Positions 1 to 12,519 of a stretch of 64,000 nucleotides of DNA are shown piece by piece. The stretch lies in NCBI GenBank assembly GCA_026874595.1, contig CM049315.1:3468664-3532663 (forward strand), given 5' to 3'. Under the pieces are notes generated by a model that saw only the letters and a list, made by a program, of their open reading frames with translations, did no database searches and was not told the origin of the DNA. The number at the start of each line of letters is the position of its first letter. Position 1 is the stretch's first letter. Both the position numbers and the translations under genes were made by a program. This DNA comes from Sipunculus nudus. Taxonomy: Eukaryota > Annelida > Sipuncula > Golfingiida > Sipunculidae.

Positions 1-176
1 AGATCAATATATATATATATGTGACCATTATAATTCACCTGGCCTCGCCTTCAGGGCTCATCAATACGCCGGTATCACAGTCATATGTCATAATATGTCA
101 GACTTAATGATTGATGTCTCAGATGATGATAACCCTCCGTTTCAGTGCCTGTATAATTTTAGTTGCTCATATTTTT

Positions 177-3100
177 AGCTCAGCTGACTATAAGTCATCT
201 GAGCTATAGTCATGGTCCATTGTCCGTCGTCCGTCCGTCTGTCTGTCCGTCCGTACGTCCGTCTGTCTGTCTGTCCGTCTGGATGTTCATCCGTAAGACT
301 GGCACGTTTCGACACCATTGGACCTACGAATCTGAATTTCGGCATACAGTTAGATGTCCCGATAATCTTCTACCATGCCAAAAATTGGGTCAATAGGACT
401 TCGTTCCTTTGAGATATTAAGGAAAAACCTCAATTTTTATTAGAAATCTATTTTCACACTTCAGGACTGCCTAATATCAAAACCACACATCTGGTTTTCT
501 TCATATTTACCATAAATATTCCTCTATATAGTTCCTATGTACATGCCAGATATTAAGTCAGTATTATATAATTTAAAAAAGTTATGGGCCCAAACATAAT
601 GGACTTTGTAAAAAAAATCAGGAAGATATTTGGTCACTTAAGACCAAAAGTGTTAATACCAAAAATTAGATCAAAATCTGTTAAATTTTTTTAAATATTG
701 GCAAAAATATAAAATTGGTACCTTAAATTTTGGCCAACTTTGGCCATGGCACGTTTTTTTCCTGTAAGTACTGTGGATTTAATTTTCACACCATATATAC
801 ATAAGGTTTTAATCTTTAAAAATCTGAAATTTGAAAATAAAAGCTGCAAAATTAGGCTAGTTATTGAATTTTTTTTGGAGGCTCTTGTTGTATTCCCTTA
901 CATTGTCAAGCAGTCCACTTTGATGACTGTAGGTCATTCAGTGCACATCTCTATGCTCCCCTGCCTGTTGACATAATTTTAGATGTCCCCAAAATCTCCT
1001 ACCATACCGAAAATTGGGTCATTAGGACTTTGTTACTTCAAGATATTAAGGAAAAAAAACTCCGTTTTCCATAAAAAAAAGCCATTGTTACACTTCAAGG
1101 CTGCCTAATATCAAAACCACCAATCTGTTTTTGATCGTATTTAGTATTCACATTCTTTTATACATTTTCTATGAACATACCAAAAATTAGGTCAGTATTG
1201 GGTATTATTTTGAAGTTATGGGCCAAAACATAATGCAATTTTTTAAAAAATCAGGAAATATATTTACTCACCTAACATGAGAATTGCTGAACCTAGAGAC
1301 TTTTTTTCAGGAATATAACTTTATTTAATCAAGATTCAATTGTTTACCCAAAATTAGATCTGAATTTTGCAAATTTTCAAGTTATTAGCATAAATAAAAA
1401 ATCAATACCTTAAATTTTGTCCAACTTTGGCACTGTTGATTTAATTTTCCCAGCATATATGCATAAGGATTTAATCTTTTAAAATCTGAACTTTCAAAAG
1501 AAATTGATTGGAATGAATAGCTTTTATTCATGTTTTCATACACCATGTCAAGTGTTGTTTACATCTAGCCCACCTAGTACGTAGTACAGCCTTCACTTGC
1601 ATTATGTAACCCACCCCAGGCAGCTTGCCTTGGCCCAGCTTGGCCACTACTAGCAGGCTTCCCCTCTGCCCTGCACTCATCCCCCCAGCTGGTGCATAAA
1701 CTAGATGAATGTTATAATTTTTCTGTATTTTATTTTATTCTTGGACATGCTACATTTTAAATTTTGTATTGAACCACCAGGGTTACAATGATTAAAGTGT
1801 ACATTTATTTGTGTCCACAAAGTGGTGTATTGCTGTGAAAGTGTGGATGTTCATGAGATAAGTAATTCCTTACTTCAGAAGAGTAAAAACTTCACCAGGT
1901 GTGAAATTGACTATTAATTCCAGTAATTAATTAAAACTGGGATAGTAATTAGCACAATGATATTGTTTGTCCCTCATTCAACCAACAGTGTGTATACTTT
2001 ATTTGAAAAGATGTTTTATTTTATCAAATTTACTTTTATTTTATTTTGGTGAATAAAAAAATTAAGCATGTCCTGAAAACTCCAATGTGCAAAACTTTTT
2101 AATAGTGATTCAAGGAATATTCTTGTAGATGCCATGTTGTGGCATTATTTTCTTTTAAAATCAGTTTAAACATTTATGATTTGAAAATAATAAAATATAT
2201 GTGTATGCATAATATGACCCAATGTTTTTTACTCTGTATATATAATGATTGCAACTTTTGCAACAATTCTAATATTTTAACTTATATTTTCAGGTTTTTA
2301 ATTAAAAATTTATAAACCTGTAAATAAAAAAATGATTCAGATAAAAACTTCTTAATGGAAAAAGTGGATCTGCTTAAAAAAAATAGTATTATATATAAAC
2401 TTAAATGCATTATTCTCTTGAAAGTGAAATAAAGGTATTAGTCTATTCTGTCCACTTGCCTGTCCATCTGTAAATTTTCGTATGCAACACAGTATCTCAA
2501 AACTTTTACTGTTTTTCTTCATGACAGTCTTGTCAGAGTATTAGTTTGCAATCATATATTTAGAACTTAACTATAACCAAGTAGGAGGGCCCCTTTCCTC
2601 TTAGCTTTTCATATTCTTATATAAATGAAAAACATTACAATAGAATATTTCTACATCCACCTTCGTGCTGCCCTCACTTTTCCCTTCTCCGAACCCCATC
2701 CCAAAGTTAGCCTCGGTAAGCAAAAACAAGATGAATCAGATATATTCATACTTTAATATTTTGTATAACTATTCGTCCATAGGTACCTATGTACATGCCA
2801 GAAATTATGTCAATATTGTGTAATATGTAGACATAGTGGGCATCACAATAATGTACCTTGTCAAGACTAAAGAGATATTGTGTCATACAGTCACATATTC
2901 ATAAATCACTTCATCAGCATAGTTAATCATAACATCATATCTGTCAAATTGAACGCTTGCAGACTACCATACACTTTAGATCCTTCAACAAATAGCCTTA
3001 TCATCATTCTACTACTGCTTATTACTGCTGTCATTGCATTCATATTTGCTCAAATATATCACAATTTTCAACCCCTCCTAAATAAATAAAAAATAAACTA

Positions 3101-3299
3101 CTTTATTTGACCCTATTAATCCATCAGTCAGGTAATTTCATTTATCATTTACTCACATATTACATTACATTCCTTTATAATAGCCCAACATGTACATGAT
3201 ATTCATAAGCTTTATCGACTCGATATAGTATCACAGTGGAGAAACATTTATAGTCCAATCATGATCAGCTGAGCGCCGTGACCCATGGGTCCCTTGTTT
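177..3299 (+). mobile_element. F1 Helentron/HINE-like non-autonomous element, full-length copy
   Basis: The element starts directly after a TTTTT tract (172-176). Its first 27 bases (178-204) form a near-perfect palindrome, followed by a CCGT/CTGT microsatellite (about 222-285). Inside are diverged repeated blocks: the segments near 340-760, 970-1420 and 2760-2880 share phrases such as ACATGCCAGA and TTATGGGCC. The right end has TCAGCTGAGC (3265-3274), the exact reverse complement of GCTCAGCTGA at 178-187, then the perfect 12-bp palindrome GACCCATGGGTC (3280-3291) and CCTTGTTT. The same ends recur at 55137-57768. No transposase or helicase frame is present, so it must depend on an enzyme encoded elsewhere. 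The T-tract target, 5' palindrome, microsatellite, subterminal inverted repeat and 3' hairpin are known features of Helentron-derived HINEs; membership of that class is inferred. Confidence 0.7.
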
Positions 3300-5152
3300 C
3301 TACATCTGAGTTTAACTTCTGCAGCCATTAGCTAAAAAATTCTTATATTGGTGTTCACTTATTTCATGATTTTTATTGCTTCAGTTATGTATGTGAAAAC
3401 ACCATAAATGTGAATTAATTAATATTTAAAAATATGTACCATTTACATATAGATTAAATGTTGCTTCAATACAGTACGTAACATCATCTTCTTTTATTTT
3501 CTTTAAAGTGCCTCTATAAGTATGCAGTCAAAATCACTTTTGCACTCAGACTGTCCATATATATATATTTAATCTTAGTATTGTAAAAACTACATATCAT
3601 GACTGAAAGACTGGCTGGATTGTTCTTAAAACTGTATTATTGACTAATATTTTAAATAGTTGTGTTTTGTATGGAAGACACATGGCATGCATGCACCATC
3701 CTGAATCTTTGTTTTCTGTTTTTGTGCTGTTTTATACCCACATCACTGCCACCTTTCAATTGTGTAAACTATAATTAAAATAGTGGGTAATTTTTTTTCA
3801 TATATGGTGCATATGCATAGATATTTGCATTGGTGAAATAACATGCAATAAATTTTGGTCATGAACATAAGTATTTTGATACAGTCACACAAAAAATAAG
3901 ATAATTTTTTCAGAAATAGGTAGCTGGATTGTTCTGGAAATGAAAATTGTCCAAGATCTTGGATGGTAAATTCTGGTCTGATTGAATTTCAGTTAAAACT
4001 AACCATTTGACAAATGGTACACACATACACAAAGTGTGAAACAATATAAGAATCAGAGTGTTTATGCCCTAAAAAACTTTAGTAATTAAATTAAAAATAA
4101 ATAAACCTTCAGACTTGATTAATTTACTTATCTTGACAACAGAGAAGGGTGAAACATGCAGAGCCAGTAGTGCAGGTACAGATCAATGAAATAAAGTGTG
4201 TGCCTGTCCTAATTTGTTTTTTTATGCATTCATTTAGATTCTCCTTTCTTATTAGGAGAAAATCTTTTTTCTGGAGAGTTTCAACCATAATTTACCACAC
4301 CTGAATCCTAGTGTAGACTGATTAGGTACAACAAGTTACTTTCCCCATATGAGGTAACCTAAGTGCAGAAAAAAGTGGTCATTAGGAGCTCATTAAGCCA
4401 TTAAATGCCCCATCAGTAGTCATATAAATCGGCCTGATCTCAAATAATGGTTTCTTAAATGACGGGTTGAATTAAGCTGGGCACTACGGTAGTAAACCAC
4501 ACTGCACTAAGCACCTTCTTCCAGATTTATGCTTTATTATGGTAAACACATTAGATAAGAAAATTACTTCTTGGATAAGTCCTAGTGGTTCCTAAATAAA
4601 TTGGTAATTTGATTTATGTTTTATGGATCCATTAATGAATTTCCCTGTGGCATACTTTTTGCCAAATTGATTGTATGATAAATATAAAAATATAGTCAGC
4701 CAAAGACTTTCTCTTTCATTTGCCTTCAAGTTTAATTCAGTATATCATGAAAATTTCAGTGTTTGAAGTATAGTTTTGCTATATCAATAACAACCAAACA
4801 AAGATTGATTGGTTGATGGTTCAGAAGACCTAATTGTATTGGTTAAGCAGGTTGTATGTTAAACTACTTGTGTACTAAAAAGCTTGGTTTATGGTCCTCA
4901 TTTGATTTTAACCAAAGAATAGTCTTAACCTAATCCAACAAATAAATTTACCAGTTTTACTTTGAACATTTATTGAATTTTCTAAATATTTCAAATACAA
5001 GTCCCTTTGGCATAGCATAATTTTATTTCCTAATTAGATTATCCTTAAACATCACTCTCATTTTAGTTTCACAGTTTGATGTTGCAACAAGGAAACAGTA
5101 TACCCAGAAGGCTCATAGTGAATAAAATATCCTTGAGAATTAAAAGTTTTAC
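3300..5152. other. AT-rich spacer without recognisable genes
   Basis: Both strands are interrupted by frequent stops and no long frame or clear splice-bounded island is visible. The content is low-complexity AT-rich DNA with short A and T runs. It is probably intronic or intergenic. Confidence 0.5.
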
Positions 5153-5262
5153 CATGGATTTGGGGCTTCTTGCTGATCTAACCGTAACCATCAAGAATTC
5201 ATGCATTTCGCTTTCATGTTTAACCTTGTCATTTTCATGCAGGCACTCGTCAAGTCCATTAA
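5153..5262 (-). CDS. Candidate internal coding exon, protein unknown
   Basis: Read on the minus strand, a pyrimidine-rich acceptor (TTTTGTTCTTACATCAG) is followed by 110 nt that stay open. Two bases complete a codon, then 36 codons run NGLDECLHENDKVKHESE... to ...RSARSPKSM, ending at a donor ATG|GTAAAAC. The product is rich in Glu, Asp, Lys and His, which favours coding over chance AT-rich sequence. The opposite strand is also open through this stretch but reads as a Ser/Leu-rich shadow. I do not recognise the family. The exon faces away from the plus-strand candidate start at 7684, so the two may belong to divergent genes. The donor could instead lie a few codons earlier. Confidence 0.42.
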
Positions 5263-5804
5263 CTGATGTAAGAACAAAACTGGTCAGTTTACCAACTCTA
5301 GGCATCTAACCTTGTCCTGTTTATTGATCTATTAACTTAAATGAATAGCCTTTTCAGTTCAGTTTGGTGCAAGTAAGGAGTTTAATTAACATCATAAAAA
5401 CAGTAAGTGCATTCAATCAGAATATCTTACTCTTATGTTTCAAATGCTGATTTTGCTTTGTATTTATAGCTTTGCTATACGTATGTTTTAGGACCCCTGT
5501 TGTAAAACTAAGCCCATTTCATATCATGTTGAGTCATAAAAATGGTTCTTTTTCTGCAATTGTTCTATTCAGCTCAGCAAGTTTGCCAGTAGAAAGGCAT
5601 AAATTGTAAGCATTAGGGCTAAGAGTTCTAATTTGATATATTAGCAGATCTGGCATACATGTTCCCGTAAGATCTTTCTCACTGATTGACCTTTATCCAA
5701 TTAACTTTATCTAATTCAGGGATTTCAGCTTCAGCACTATTAGTGTTTTATTCCTGGAAACTATCCCATTATATTTAAATGGTTGCAAGAAAATCTATGA
5801 ACTA

Positions 5805-5855
5805 GGCAGGCACACTTATACAGGCCAGCAGGCAGACTTATACAGGCCAGTAGGC
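5805..5855. repeat. Short two-copy tandem repeat, about 22 bp
   Basis: Two adjacent copies of a unit containing CTTATACAGGCCAG follow one another, with a partial third (GTAGGCA). Copies differ at one or two positions. There is no sign of function. Confidence 0.6.
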
Positions 5856-6452
5856 ATGGACATGTGCACAAACTTTCACAGAGATGAGGTTCAGGTTTGT
5901 CAAAATCTTAAAGAAGACACACATTTTGGACCAAATGGTCATGGCAATATTAATTCCCAGCCATTGTCAAACAGGGAAAACATGGAAAATGAGTTGCCTG
6001 TTTTCCAGGAAAATCAGTGCCTCAGATCTTGAAGACGTCAGGGAATTTGAAAAAAATCAGTGTCTCCTGGAAAAATCATGAAATTTGATAATCCTAAAAG
6101 AGAAGGTGGTGAGTTTGTTATAAAATTTGTCTCAGCACATCCACTTGATGATTGGCCATAGTGGCTGTTTTAGTTGGAATTTTGATAACTCTTTGTTTAT
6201 CTGTAGCCACAGAGCTTACTTGTCTACATACAGTGGTCATACATAATATAAAGTACTGTTTAGTTTCATCATGTTCATGGCAAATTTTACATGTAATTTA
6301 TTGCAAGGAACATTGACAAAAAAAACCACAATTAAGTACAAAGCTATCCCCTCATAAGCCTCATTTCCTGCTTAGTTTTACAGTCACCCTTTGGTGGAAT
6401 CCTGCAGGGAGTTAACTGTACAACACCACTACATGTTTACCAGTAACAAGAG

Positions 6453-6600
6453 ATGTTCCCAATTCATCAGGAAAAACTTGGTGAACATAAAATTAACCTT
6501 GAAAGGTTATGTCAAATTTATACTGATGGAAAGCAATTTAGAATGACATACTTCAATTATTATAAATTAAATGAACAACTGATTTTGTCTTGGAATAATT
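6453..6600 (+). pseudogene. Protein-like open frame cut off by an F2 element
   Basis: An ATG at 6453 opens 49 codons beginning MFPIHQEKLGEHKINLERLC and ending SWNN, with many charged and aromatic residues. The frame then runs straight into the 5' palindrome of the F2 element at 6601. Beyond the element (from 7120) no matching continuation is visible. It may be an exon or small gene broken by the insertion, or a chance frame in AT-rich DNA. I do not recognise the peptide. Confidence 0.22.
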
Positions 6601-7119
6601 GTATCCCCAGACAAAGTCGGGGGATATTATGTTTTCATACCGGTCCTGCCGCCGCCGCATATACATCTTGTTGCCACGATAACTTAAAAAATATTTCACA
6701 GATCTTTACCAAACTTGGTATATGTATATACATATGGGTGAGAAGACGATGCTTATTCAAATGAGGTCATGACTTTACAAGGAGCTCGAGTGTCCTTGAC
6801 CTTGAATAGGTCCAATTTTGGGGAAAATCACACAAATTCTGTGATGTTATACTTGTTTAGTGCTGTTTAATACTGTAAGCATTATAAGTAAAAAACTAAT
6901 GGACATATTTCTTTCATATTATGCATATACATAGACATGTGTTAGGGGATGATTTATATTGAAATTGGGGTCATGACCTTTTCTGTGAGAGAGACCTTTT
7001 CTATGAGAGTGGTCTGATATTAATTGTTGCTGAAGATAGGGGGCCTATTCTTAAAGGGGGGGGGGGATTAATTGTCTGGGGATACTATGGCACCTGCGAT
7101 GCCCAGAAATATCCAGTTA
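6601..7119 (+). mobile_element. F2 HINE-like element, short copy
   Basis: It begins after TT with the palindrome at 6601-6626 (GTATCCCCAGAC / GTCGGGGGATA with an ACAAAGT core). The right end carries GTCTGGGGATAC (7074-7085), the exact reverse complement of the first 12 bases, then an imperfect hairpin (GGCACCTGCGATGCC) and TATCCAGTT. An 11-G run (7056-7066) precedes the right terminus, as in the other F2 copies. Inside are AGGTCATGAC and GGGTCATGACCT palindromic half-site pairs. There is no coding capacity. Sister copies at 38990-39652 and 54355-58374 confirm both ends. Confidence 0.72.
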
Positions 7120-7683
7120 TATACTTCTGTCATTTGCTAATGTGTGTCACAAGTAAACATGATTGACACGGTATTTACGTAAAAAAAAATCCATCAGTAT
7201 TAATTGATTAGGAATTACTGGATGTCATCTTTGGGGGAAAAACTGGCCATGAGTGATATGATTTAACTCATGAATATGACAAGTTTGTCCACAGGTAATT
7301 AAAATAATTCCACTGAGGGGTGTTCAGCATCCAGTGAAAAATAATCAGTGCTGAGCTGTGTTAGAAAGACATGGCGGGGCAATCAAACTTGACAAAGGGG
7401 GATCAAAATTACCAAAGTACATAGGACCATGGTTGCCCATGGTTGTGAGGAGTAAGCATTACTAATTATTGCCAGGTAGGATGATGGGGTATTGATTAGC
7501 ATTTGGTGGTTTGGGTGTGTCACGTCCTATTGATCATTGCAGTGTTTGTGCTGGTGGACCTACCAGGAAACTCTGTCATCTCAGCATGTAGTCTTGTGTA
7601 TCAGCTGTGTGATGTGACTTCTGAAGCTGCCATCGGGGGATCGTTGACAGCTGCTGGTAACTGCGAGGGTTGCTGAAGGGGCC
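7120..7683. other. Spacer ending in a less AT-rich stretch, possible 5' untranslated region
   Basis: Sequence to about 7540 is AT-rich and featureless. From about 7540 to 7683 the base composition becomes visibly less AT-rich and lies directly before an ATG in a strong start context at 7684. This would suit the leader or promoter-proximal region of a plus-strand gene. I see no clear TATA box. Confidence 0.25.
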
Positions 7684-7702
7684 ATGGGCAGTGCCACAAT
7701 AG
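7684..7702 (+). CDS. Candidate first coding exon (MGSATI...), protein unknown
   Basis: GGGGCCATGGGC gives an ATG with G at -3 and G at +4, a good animal start context. It is followed by six codons (MGSATI), one extra base, and a donor ATAG|GTATGTT. The preceding ~140 bases are less AT-rich than their surroundings, as expected of a 5' leader. With so few codons the call rests on the start context and donor alone. The exon would end in phase 1. The next strong plus-strand candidate, 9504-9564, starts in phase 0 from its better acceptor but in phase 1 from an internal AAAG acceptor at 9528, so joining is possible but unproven. Confidence 0.25.
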
Positions 7703-8062
7703 GTATGTTACCTTAAATCATGACCTTCACCCACAAATGTTGCTTTGGTTCATGTGATCAGTGTTGTTTGTAGGAAATGAACCTTAAGCCAAGAAAATTT
7801 GGACAACATTTTGGAATAGATCAGTAAAATTGAAATGTGGACCTGAATCTATCCAAGTTCAGCCTTTTTTGTCTTCTGCTAACTAAAGCCTCGCTAAGAT
7901 ATAATGATCTGATCCAAAAAAGTGATAACTTCTTCATCGGCCAGAAGTCCACTCTTCTTTAAAACTTTGGAAGAATTAAAAACTTTTGAGGTATTTTTTG
8001 GAAAATTATTTATTTCAGCTTTAAGGTGCAATAATTACATTCAAGCGATGGAGTTTTTTTTT

Positions 8063-9214
8063 AGCTCATCTGACTAGAAGTCTTAATTAAGATTCAATTG
8101 TATACCCAAAATTAGAACTGAATTTTGTATTTTTTTAAAGTTATTAGCATTAAAATGCTATAGTAATCACCCTGTCTGTCTGTTTGTTAATCTGTCTGTC
8201 TGTCTGCCCTTCTGTCCATCCACACAAATTTGTTTCCAGATGATAACTCAAGGTTGGATTGACATATGGAAGAACCTGTATGATTTTTGGGTCATGAGGT
8301 CAAAGGTCAAGGTCACAGTACTCGCTTATTTAAAAAGATTATGGCTGCATTTTAAGCTAAGCTTTTCATCCCAAACTTTCCATCTAGCAAATTTAGCTGA
8401 CTTGCCAGTATAGGGAGAGTGTAAATTAATTTTGGGTCACAAGGTCAAAGATCAATGTTACAGGGGCCATCTGTTCACAAATTAGTTTCCATATGATAAC
8501 TCCAGTTTAGTCTGACATATTGGTTTCAAACTTGACTTATAAATGGCTCAACACTAAAGTAAGAACCCTGAGGATTTTAGGGTCAAGGTTACAGGACCCA
8601 TTTCTTTAAAAGGAATGTGTATTAATTTCAAGTTTTCATTACAAACCTTTTATCTTTGAGATATTACTCACCTGCCAATAGGGGAAGATTCTTTTTGATT
8701 TGGGGTCATAGGGTCAAAGGTCAAGGTTACAGGGCCCATCCATTCAAAAACTAGTTTATGGATGAAAATTCTTAGTTCTTTGCCTAGACAGATTGGCTTC
8801 AAAATTGATTTGGTAATAACCCAACACTTAAGTAAAAAATGACTGATTTTCAGGGTCCCCAGGTCAAAGGTGAAGGTCACAGGAGCCATATCTTTCAGGT
8901 GATTGTGGATGCTATGTAAATCAAACTTTTCATCCCAAACTTTCCATCTTTCACACAAGGCTTACTTGCCCAAAATGGAAGAATTCTGTAGATTTTGAGG
9001 TTACCTGGTTAGAGGTCAAGGTCACTGGACCCACATTTTTAGAAGATTGTTACAATAATCTAAATGCTGCAAGTTCAAGGATTATGAATTTCTCAGATTT
9101 TTTTTCACAAGGTCATTTGTTAAGATCACAGGACCGTCATTCATAAAAATTTATTTAAAAATATCCTCATAGACAAATACAGCTGAGCATCGAGGCCCAT
9201 GGGTCCCTAGTTTT
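8063..9214 (+). mobile_element. F1-type HINE-like element with nuclear-receptor-like repeats
   Basis: It starts after a run of nine T (8054-8062) with AGCTCATCTGACTAGAAGTC and ends with CAGCTGAGCATCGAGGCCC, ATGGGTCCCTAG and TTTT, matching the F1 ends. The 5' palindrome is interrupted: 8085-8150 is a patch resembling the interior of the copy at 177-3299 (about 1325-1405), after which CTATAGTAATCACC resumes the usual 5' sequence and a CTGT microsatellite (8170-8205) follows. The interior holds diverged units, each with an AGGTCA-type cluster (near 8297, 8445, 8711, 8861 and 9013). Open frames here are shadows of the repeat and it encodes nothing recognisable. Confidence 0.62.
8297..8315 (+). 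promoter_or_regulatory. Triple AGGTCA array (DR1 plus DR0)
   Basis: AGGTCAAAGGTCAAGGTCA contains three perfect AGGTCA half-sites: the first pair spaced by one A (DR1) and the second pair directly abutting. DR1 of this form is the idealised site for HNF4, RXR heterodimers and COUP-TF, and TCAAGGTCA fits monomer binders such as ERR. The sequence match is direct; binding in this genome is inference. It lies in the F1-type element at 8063-9214. Confidence 0.45.
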
Positions 9215-9503
9215 GTTTAGTATATAACATCCATCTGGCTATCAAGTAAGAAACAGGAATTTATATCAGAGACACTTCCTTTAATTGGCAGTGGGGCTGT
9301 CAGGCTCCATGTTGTATATTTTGCCAATATTTCCATTTTTTAAATGTTAATTTAGATGACATTTTATTGAAGGTAGGTCAGTTGGTTACTAAACAATAAA
9401 ATGACTGTTGGGTACATAAGGTTCAGGGCACTGGTGGATGTATGTGTATTCATGTCAGTTTTCTGTGAATGTTCACTAGTTCCTGCTGTTTTATGTCATT
9501 TAG

Positions 9504-9564
9504 CTCATTTGGCATTGTCTTATTAAAGAATACCAGAATGAGATCAGCCAAATTTCATTGCTAG
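9504..9564 (+). CDS. Candidate internal coding exon, protein unknown
   Basis: A pyrimidine-rich acceptor (TTCCTGCTGTTTTATGTCAT then TTAG) precedes 61 nt open in phase 0, reading LIWHCLIKEYQNEISQISLL plus one base, and ending at a near-consensus donor CTAG|GTGAGT. The other two frames contain stops. A second possible acceptor inside (AAAG at 9524-9527) would leave a 37-base exon. The peptide has no motif I can name. It lies 1.8 kb downstream of the candidate start exon at 7684 and could belong to the same plus-strand gene. Confidence 0.42.
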
Positions 9565-9672
9565 GTGAGTTTATTCGTAACATTGTACTGATGCAGGTGA
9601 AAACTTGTAAATTGAAAGCTATCCACTTTATATTGATACTATTTCATTGTCAAGGTTGTAAATATTTGTTTT

Positions 9673-11000
9673 TATGCCCCTGCCACAAAGTGGCCGGGGC
9701 ATATAGTTTTACCCATGTCCGTCATTCCGTCATTCCGAAATCAAACAGTTGTACGGACTTTTTTTCGCAATGCCTGCAGATATTGGCCTGTTTTCTTTTG
9801 TGTGGCCAGAAAATTACCAGTTACAGATAAAGTTCACGTTTCCTCCCGTTTGACCTACTTTTGACTGTTTTACAGCTCCTAAACTTAGAAAATTTCATGA
9901 AAAATAGAAATTTTCATGACAAATACACATGTACGGACTTTTTACGCAATGCCTGCAGATATTGGCCTGATTTTTGGTGAGTAGGCAGATAATGACCAGT
10001 TACAGATTGAGTTCGTGTTTCGTCCCAGTTGACCTACTTTTGACCGTTTTACACTTCCTGAACTTAGAAAATTTCATGAAAAATAAAAATTTTCATGACA
10101 AATACACATGTACGGACTTTTTTTCACAGTGCCTGCAGATATTGGCCTGATTTTTGGTGTGTGGGTAGATATAGAACAGTTACAGATCGAGTTTGCGTTT
10201 TGTCCCAGTTGACTTACTTTTGACCATTTTACGGCTCCTGAACATTGAAAATTTCATGAAAATAGAAATTTTCATGACAAATACACATGTACGGACTTTT
10301 TTTCGCAATACCTGCAGATATTGGCCTGATTTTTGGTGTGTGGGCAGATAATGACCAGTTACAGATCGAGTTCACGTTTTGTCCCAGTTGACCTACTTTT
10401 GACAGTTTGACGGTGCTCTAACATAGAAAATTTCATAAAAAAGTGCACATGTACGGACTTTTTTTCGCAGTGCCTGCAGATACGGGCCTGATTTTTGGTG
10501 TGTGGGCAGATAATGACCAGTTACAGATCGAGTTCTTGTTTTGTCGCAGTTGGCCTACTTTTGACCATTTGACTGCTCCGGAACATAGAAAGTTTCATGA
10601 AAAATATAAATTTTCATAACAAATGCATATGTACTGACTTTTTTTCCTCAATGCCTGCAGATACCACCCTGATTTTTTATGTGTGGGCAGATAATGACAG
10701 TTACAGATCGAGTTCTCGTTTTGTCCCGGTTGACCTACTTTTGATTGTTTTACGGCTCCTAAACATAGAAAATTTCATGAAAGACAGAAATTTTTATGGA
10801 AAATGCACATGTATGGACTTTTTTTCACAATGCCTGCAGATACTGGCCTGATTTTTGGTGTGTTGCTTGTTAATGACCCTAACAGATCGAGTTTGCATTT
10901 TGCCCTTGTTGACCAACTTTTGACCATACGACACCTCCTGAACTTTTTTCAAAATTTTTCAAAATTTAACAAATGTTTATACATTTTGAACCCCATGATG
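9673..11000 (+). mobile_element. F4 HINE-like element with ~180-bp tandem units
   Basis: After a T run the palindrome at 9673-9703 pairs TATGCCCC..GCCAC with GTGGC..GGGGCATA around an AAA loop. A short GTCCGTCATTCCGTCATTCC microsatellite follows. Seven tandem units are then marked by TACGGACTT or close variants at 9752, 9932, 10111, 10290, 10452, 10632 and 10812 (spacings 180, 179, 179, 162, 180, 180). Each unit carries TGACCTACTTTTGACC or a variant. The last unit decays after about 10930 and no subterminal inverted repeat or 3' hairpin is visible, so the right end is missing or decayed and the end coordinate is approximate. Small open frames inside are repeat shadows. Confidence 0.65.
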
Positions 11001-12519
11001 TTTATGAATAGTTATTCTGTTAGCCTTTTTTTTGGACATCAGAACTAAAGAGCCTATTAAGAATAAATGTGAAATTTCAGTGTTGTGAAGGGTCATCTCT
11101 CAAAACAATCAATGCATGATTAAATAATTAAAAGTGACTGGATATGAATATTTCTATTGATTTAGAAATTATAATGAAAATAAGATACTACACCAACATT
11201 TTTTCATTGGTTTATTATCCTTACACAGAGTGCACCCTCTGTACAATATCCACCTGCACAAAAGAAAATGTAAATGCAAACCTGCACCTGTGCACCCTTT
11301 ATTTCACATCCTGAATTCACGTTGAGTCAGGTGTGCTGGCCTGGTCTTTTGAGACTTTGTACCAAAATCATCTGAACAACAGCAGTTTACAGCAATAGAG
11401 TAAATTTTACAAAATACAAATGGAATATAATAGGTTGTTGTATGTGAAAAAATTAATGGCTAAATGCATTCTGAGATGGTACAATTCGAACTCATATTTA
11501 TAGAGGCTCTTCTGACATGATAAATGTGCTCATATGATTGACACAATACTGTGAGATGATGCCACTGATTACTAACATCACTTGCTTCTTTGGAACATCA
11601 TAGGTCATTCACTATTGTAATCCATAATAGTCAGGTGGTCATATTTCACAGGGTTTATCTATAGCAGATTTAAAGGATTTTTGAAAGGGACTGATATCCA
11701 GTGGTGGTAACAGCCAGTTGGCCATATTTGACAGGTGGTGGTTCAGACAGGTTGGATTGTGGTATCAAAAATTGTTCAAGGCTAATCTCTATCAATCAGA
11801 AGTTCTTGCAAACAGCATAAACTGAACTTCCAAAGGTTGCATCTTCACAACTGTAGTAACACAGTGTCATTCATGCAGCAGGAGATCTGGTATTGATCAG
11901 CATTATTGAATTCCATCTCAGCAGCAGATAACACGTGATTTCAATTTGGTCTTGAATTCTAAAAGGTGATAAAAAAGTTTTCTCTGTATTTGGAAACCAG
12001 TCAATGTTACTGCTAGCAAGCATGAAGTAACAATTGAACAAGAAGTGAACTAGCACGTACTGCTAATATAATCAAAAGGAGATGCTCTTAGCTTGAGCAG
12101 TGTTATTGATATATCTTTACAAAGCTGCATATTTTTTACCTAGTGCTGCTTTACAGTGAACATTGACTGGATGTGTCTGTATTGTTGGCAGTAAAAAGGA
12201 ATGATTGCTGTTCTTTACATTATATCAGAAAGTCTGTTAAATCAAGTTTCATCCATTTAACTCAATTATTGAAGAAGACTGAGGTGAACTTTTAGCAATA
12301 AATAAGTGCTGTTGTTTAGAATTTGAAGTCTTCACCTACTATCACTGGAATTCTTCTAAAACTGGAGATGTAATGGTCAGTAAATATAATGGGATCATTC
12401 CATGATTATAATGAGCATTTCTGACCTTACCTGAATAAACTGGACTAAGAATCCCAAATTGGTTTCATTTCACAACTCTATCACCTTATGTTGTGTTGGT
12501 AGAAAAATTTGCATGGAGT
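11001..12519. other. Spacer without recognisable genes
   Basis: AT-rich unique-looking sequence. A minus-strand frame at 11871-12056 is hydrophobic, lacks supporting splice sites and is not accepted. Nothing else stands out. Confidence 0.45.

Noticed and set aside
163-412. Frames rich in Ser, Pro and Val near the window start
   Set aside because: They translate the CCGT/CTGT microsatellite of the F1 element; the same false frames recur at 55108-55356.
5884-6081. 65-codon plus-strand frame with an Asp/Glu-rich end
   Set aside because: It contains internally repeated AAAATCAGTG-type phrases with Gly/Lys drift and no splice or start support, so it looks like a decayed low-complexity repeat.
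9558-11048. Several 80-90 codon plus-strand frames
   Set aside because: They are successive translations of the F4 180-bp unit.
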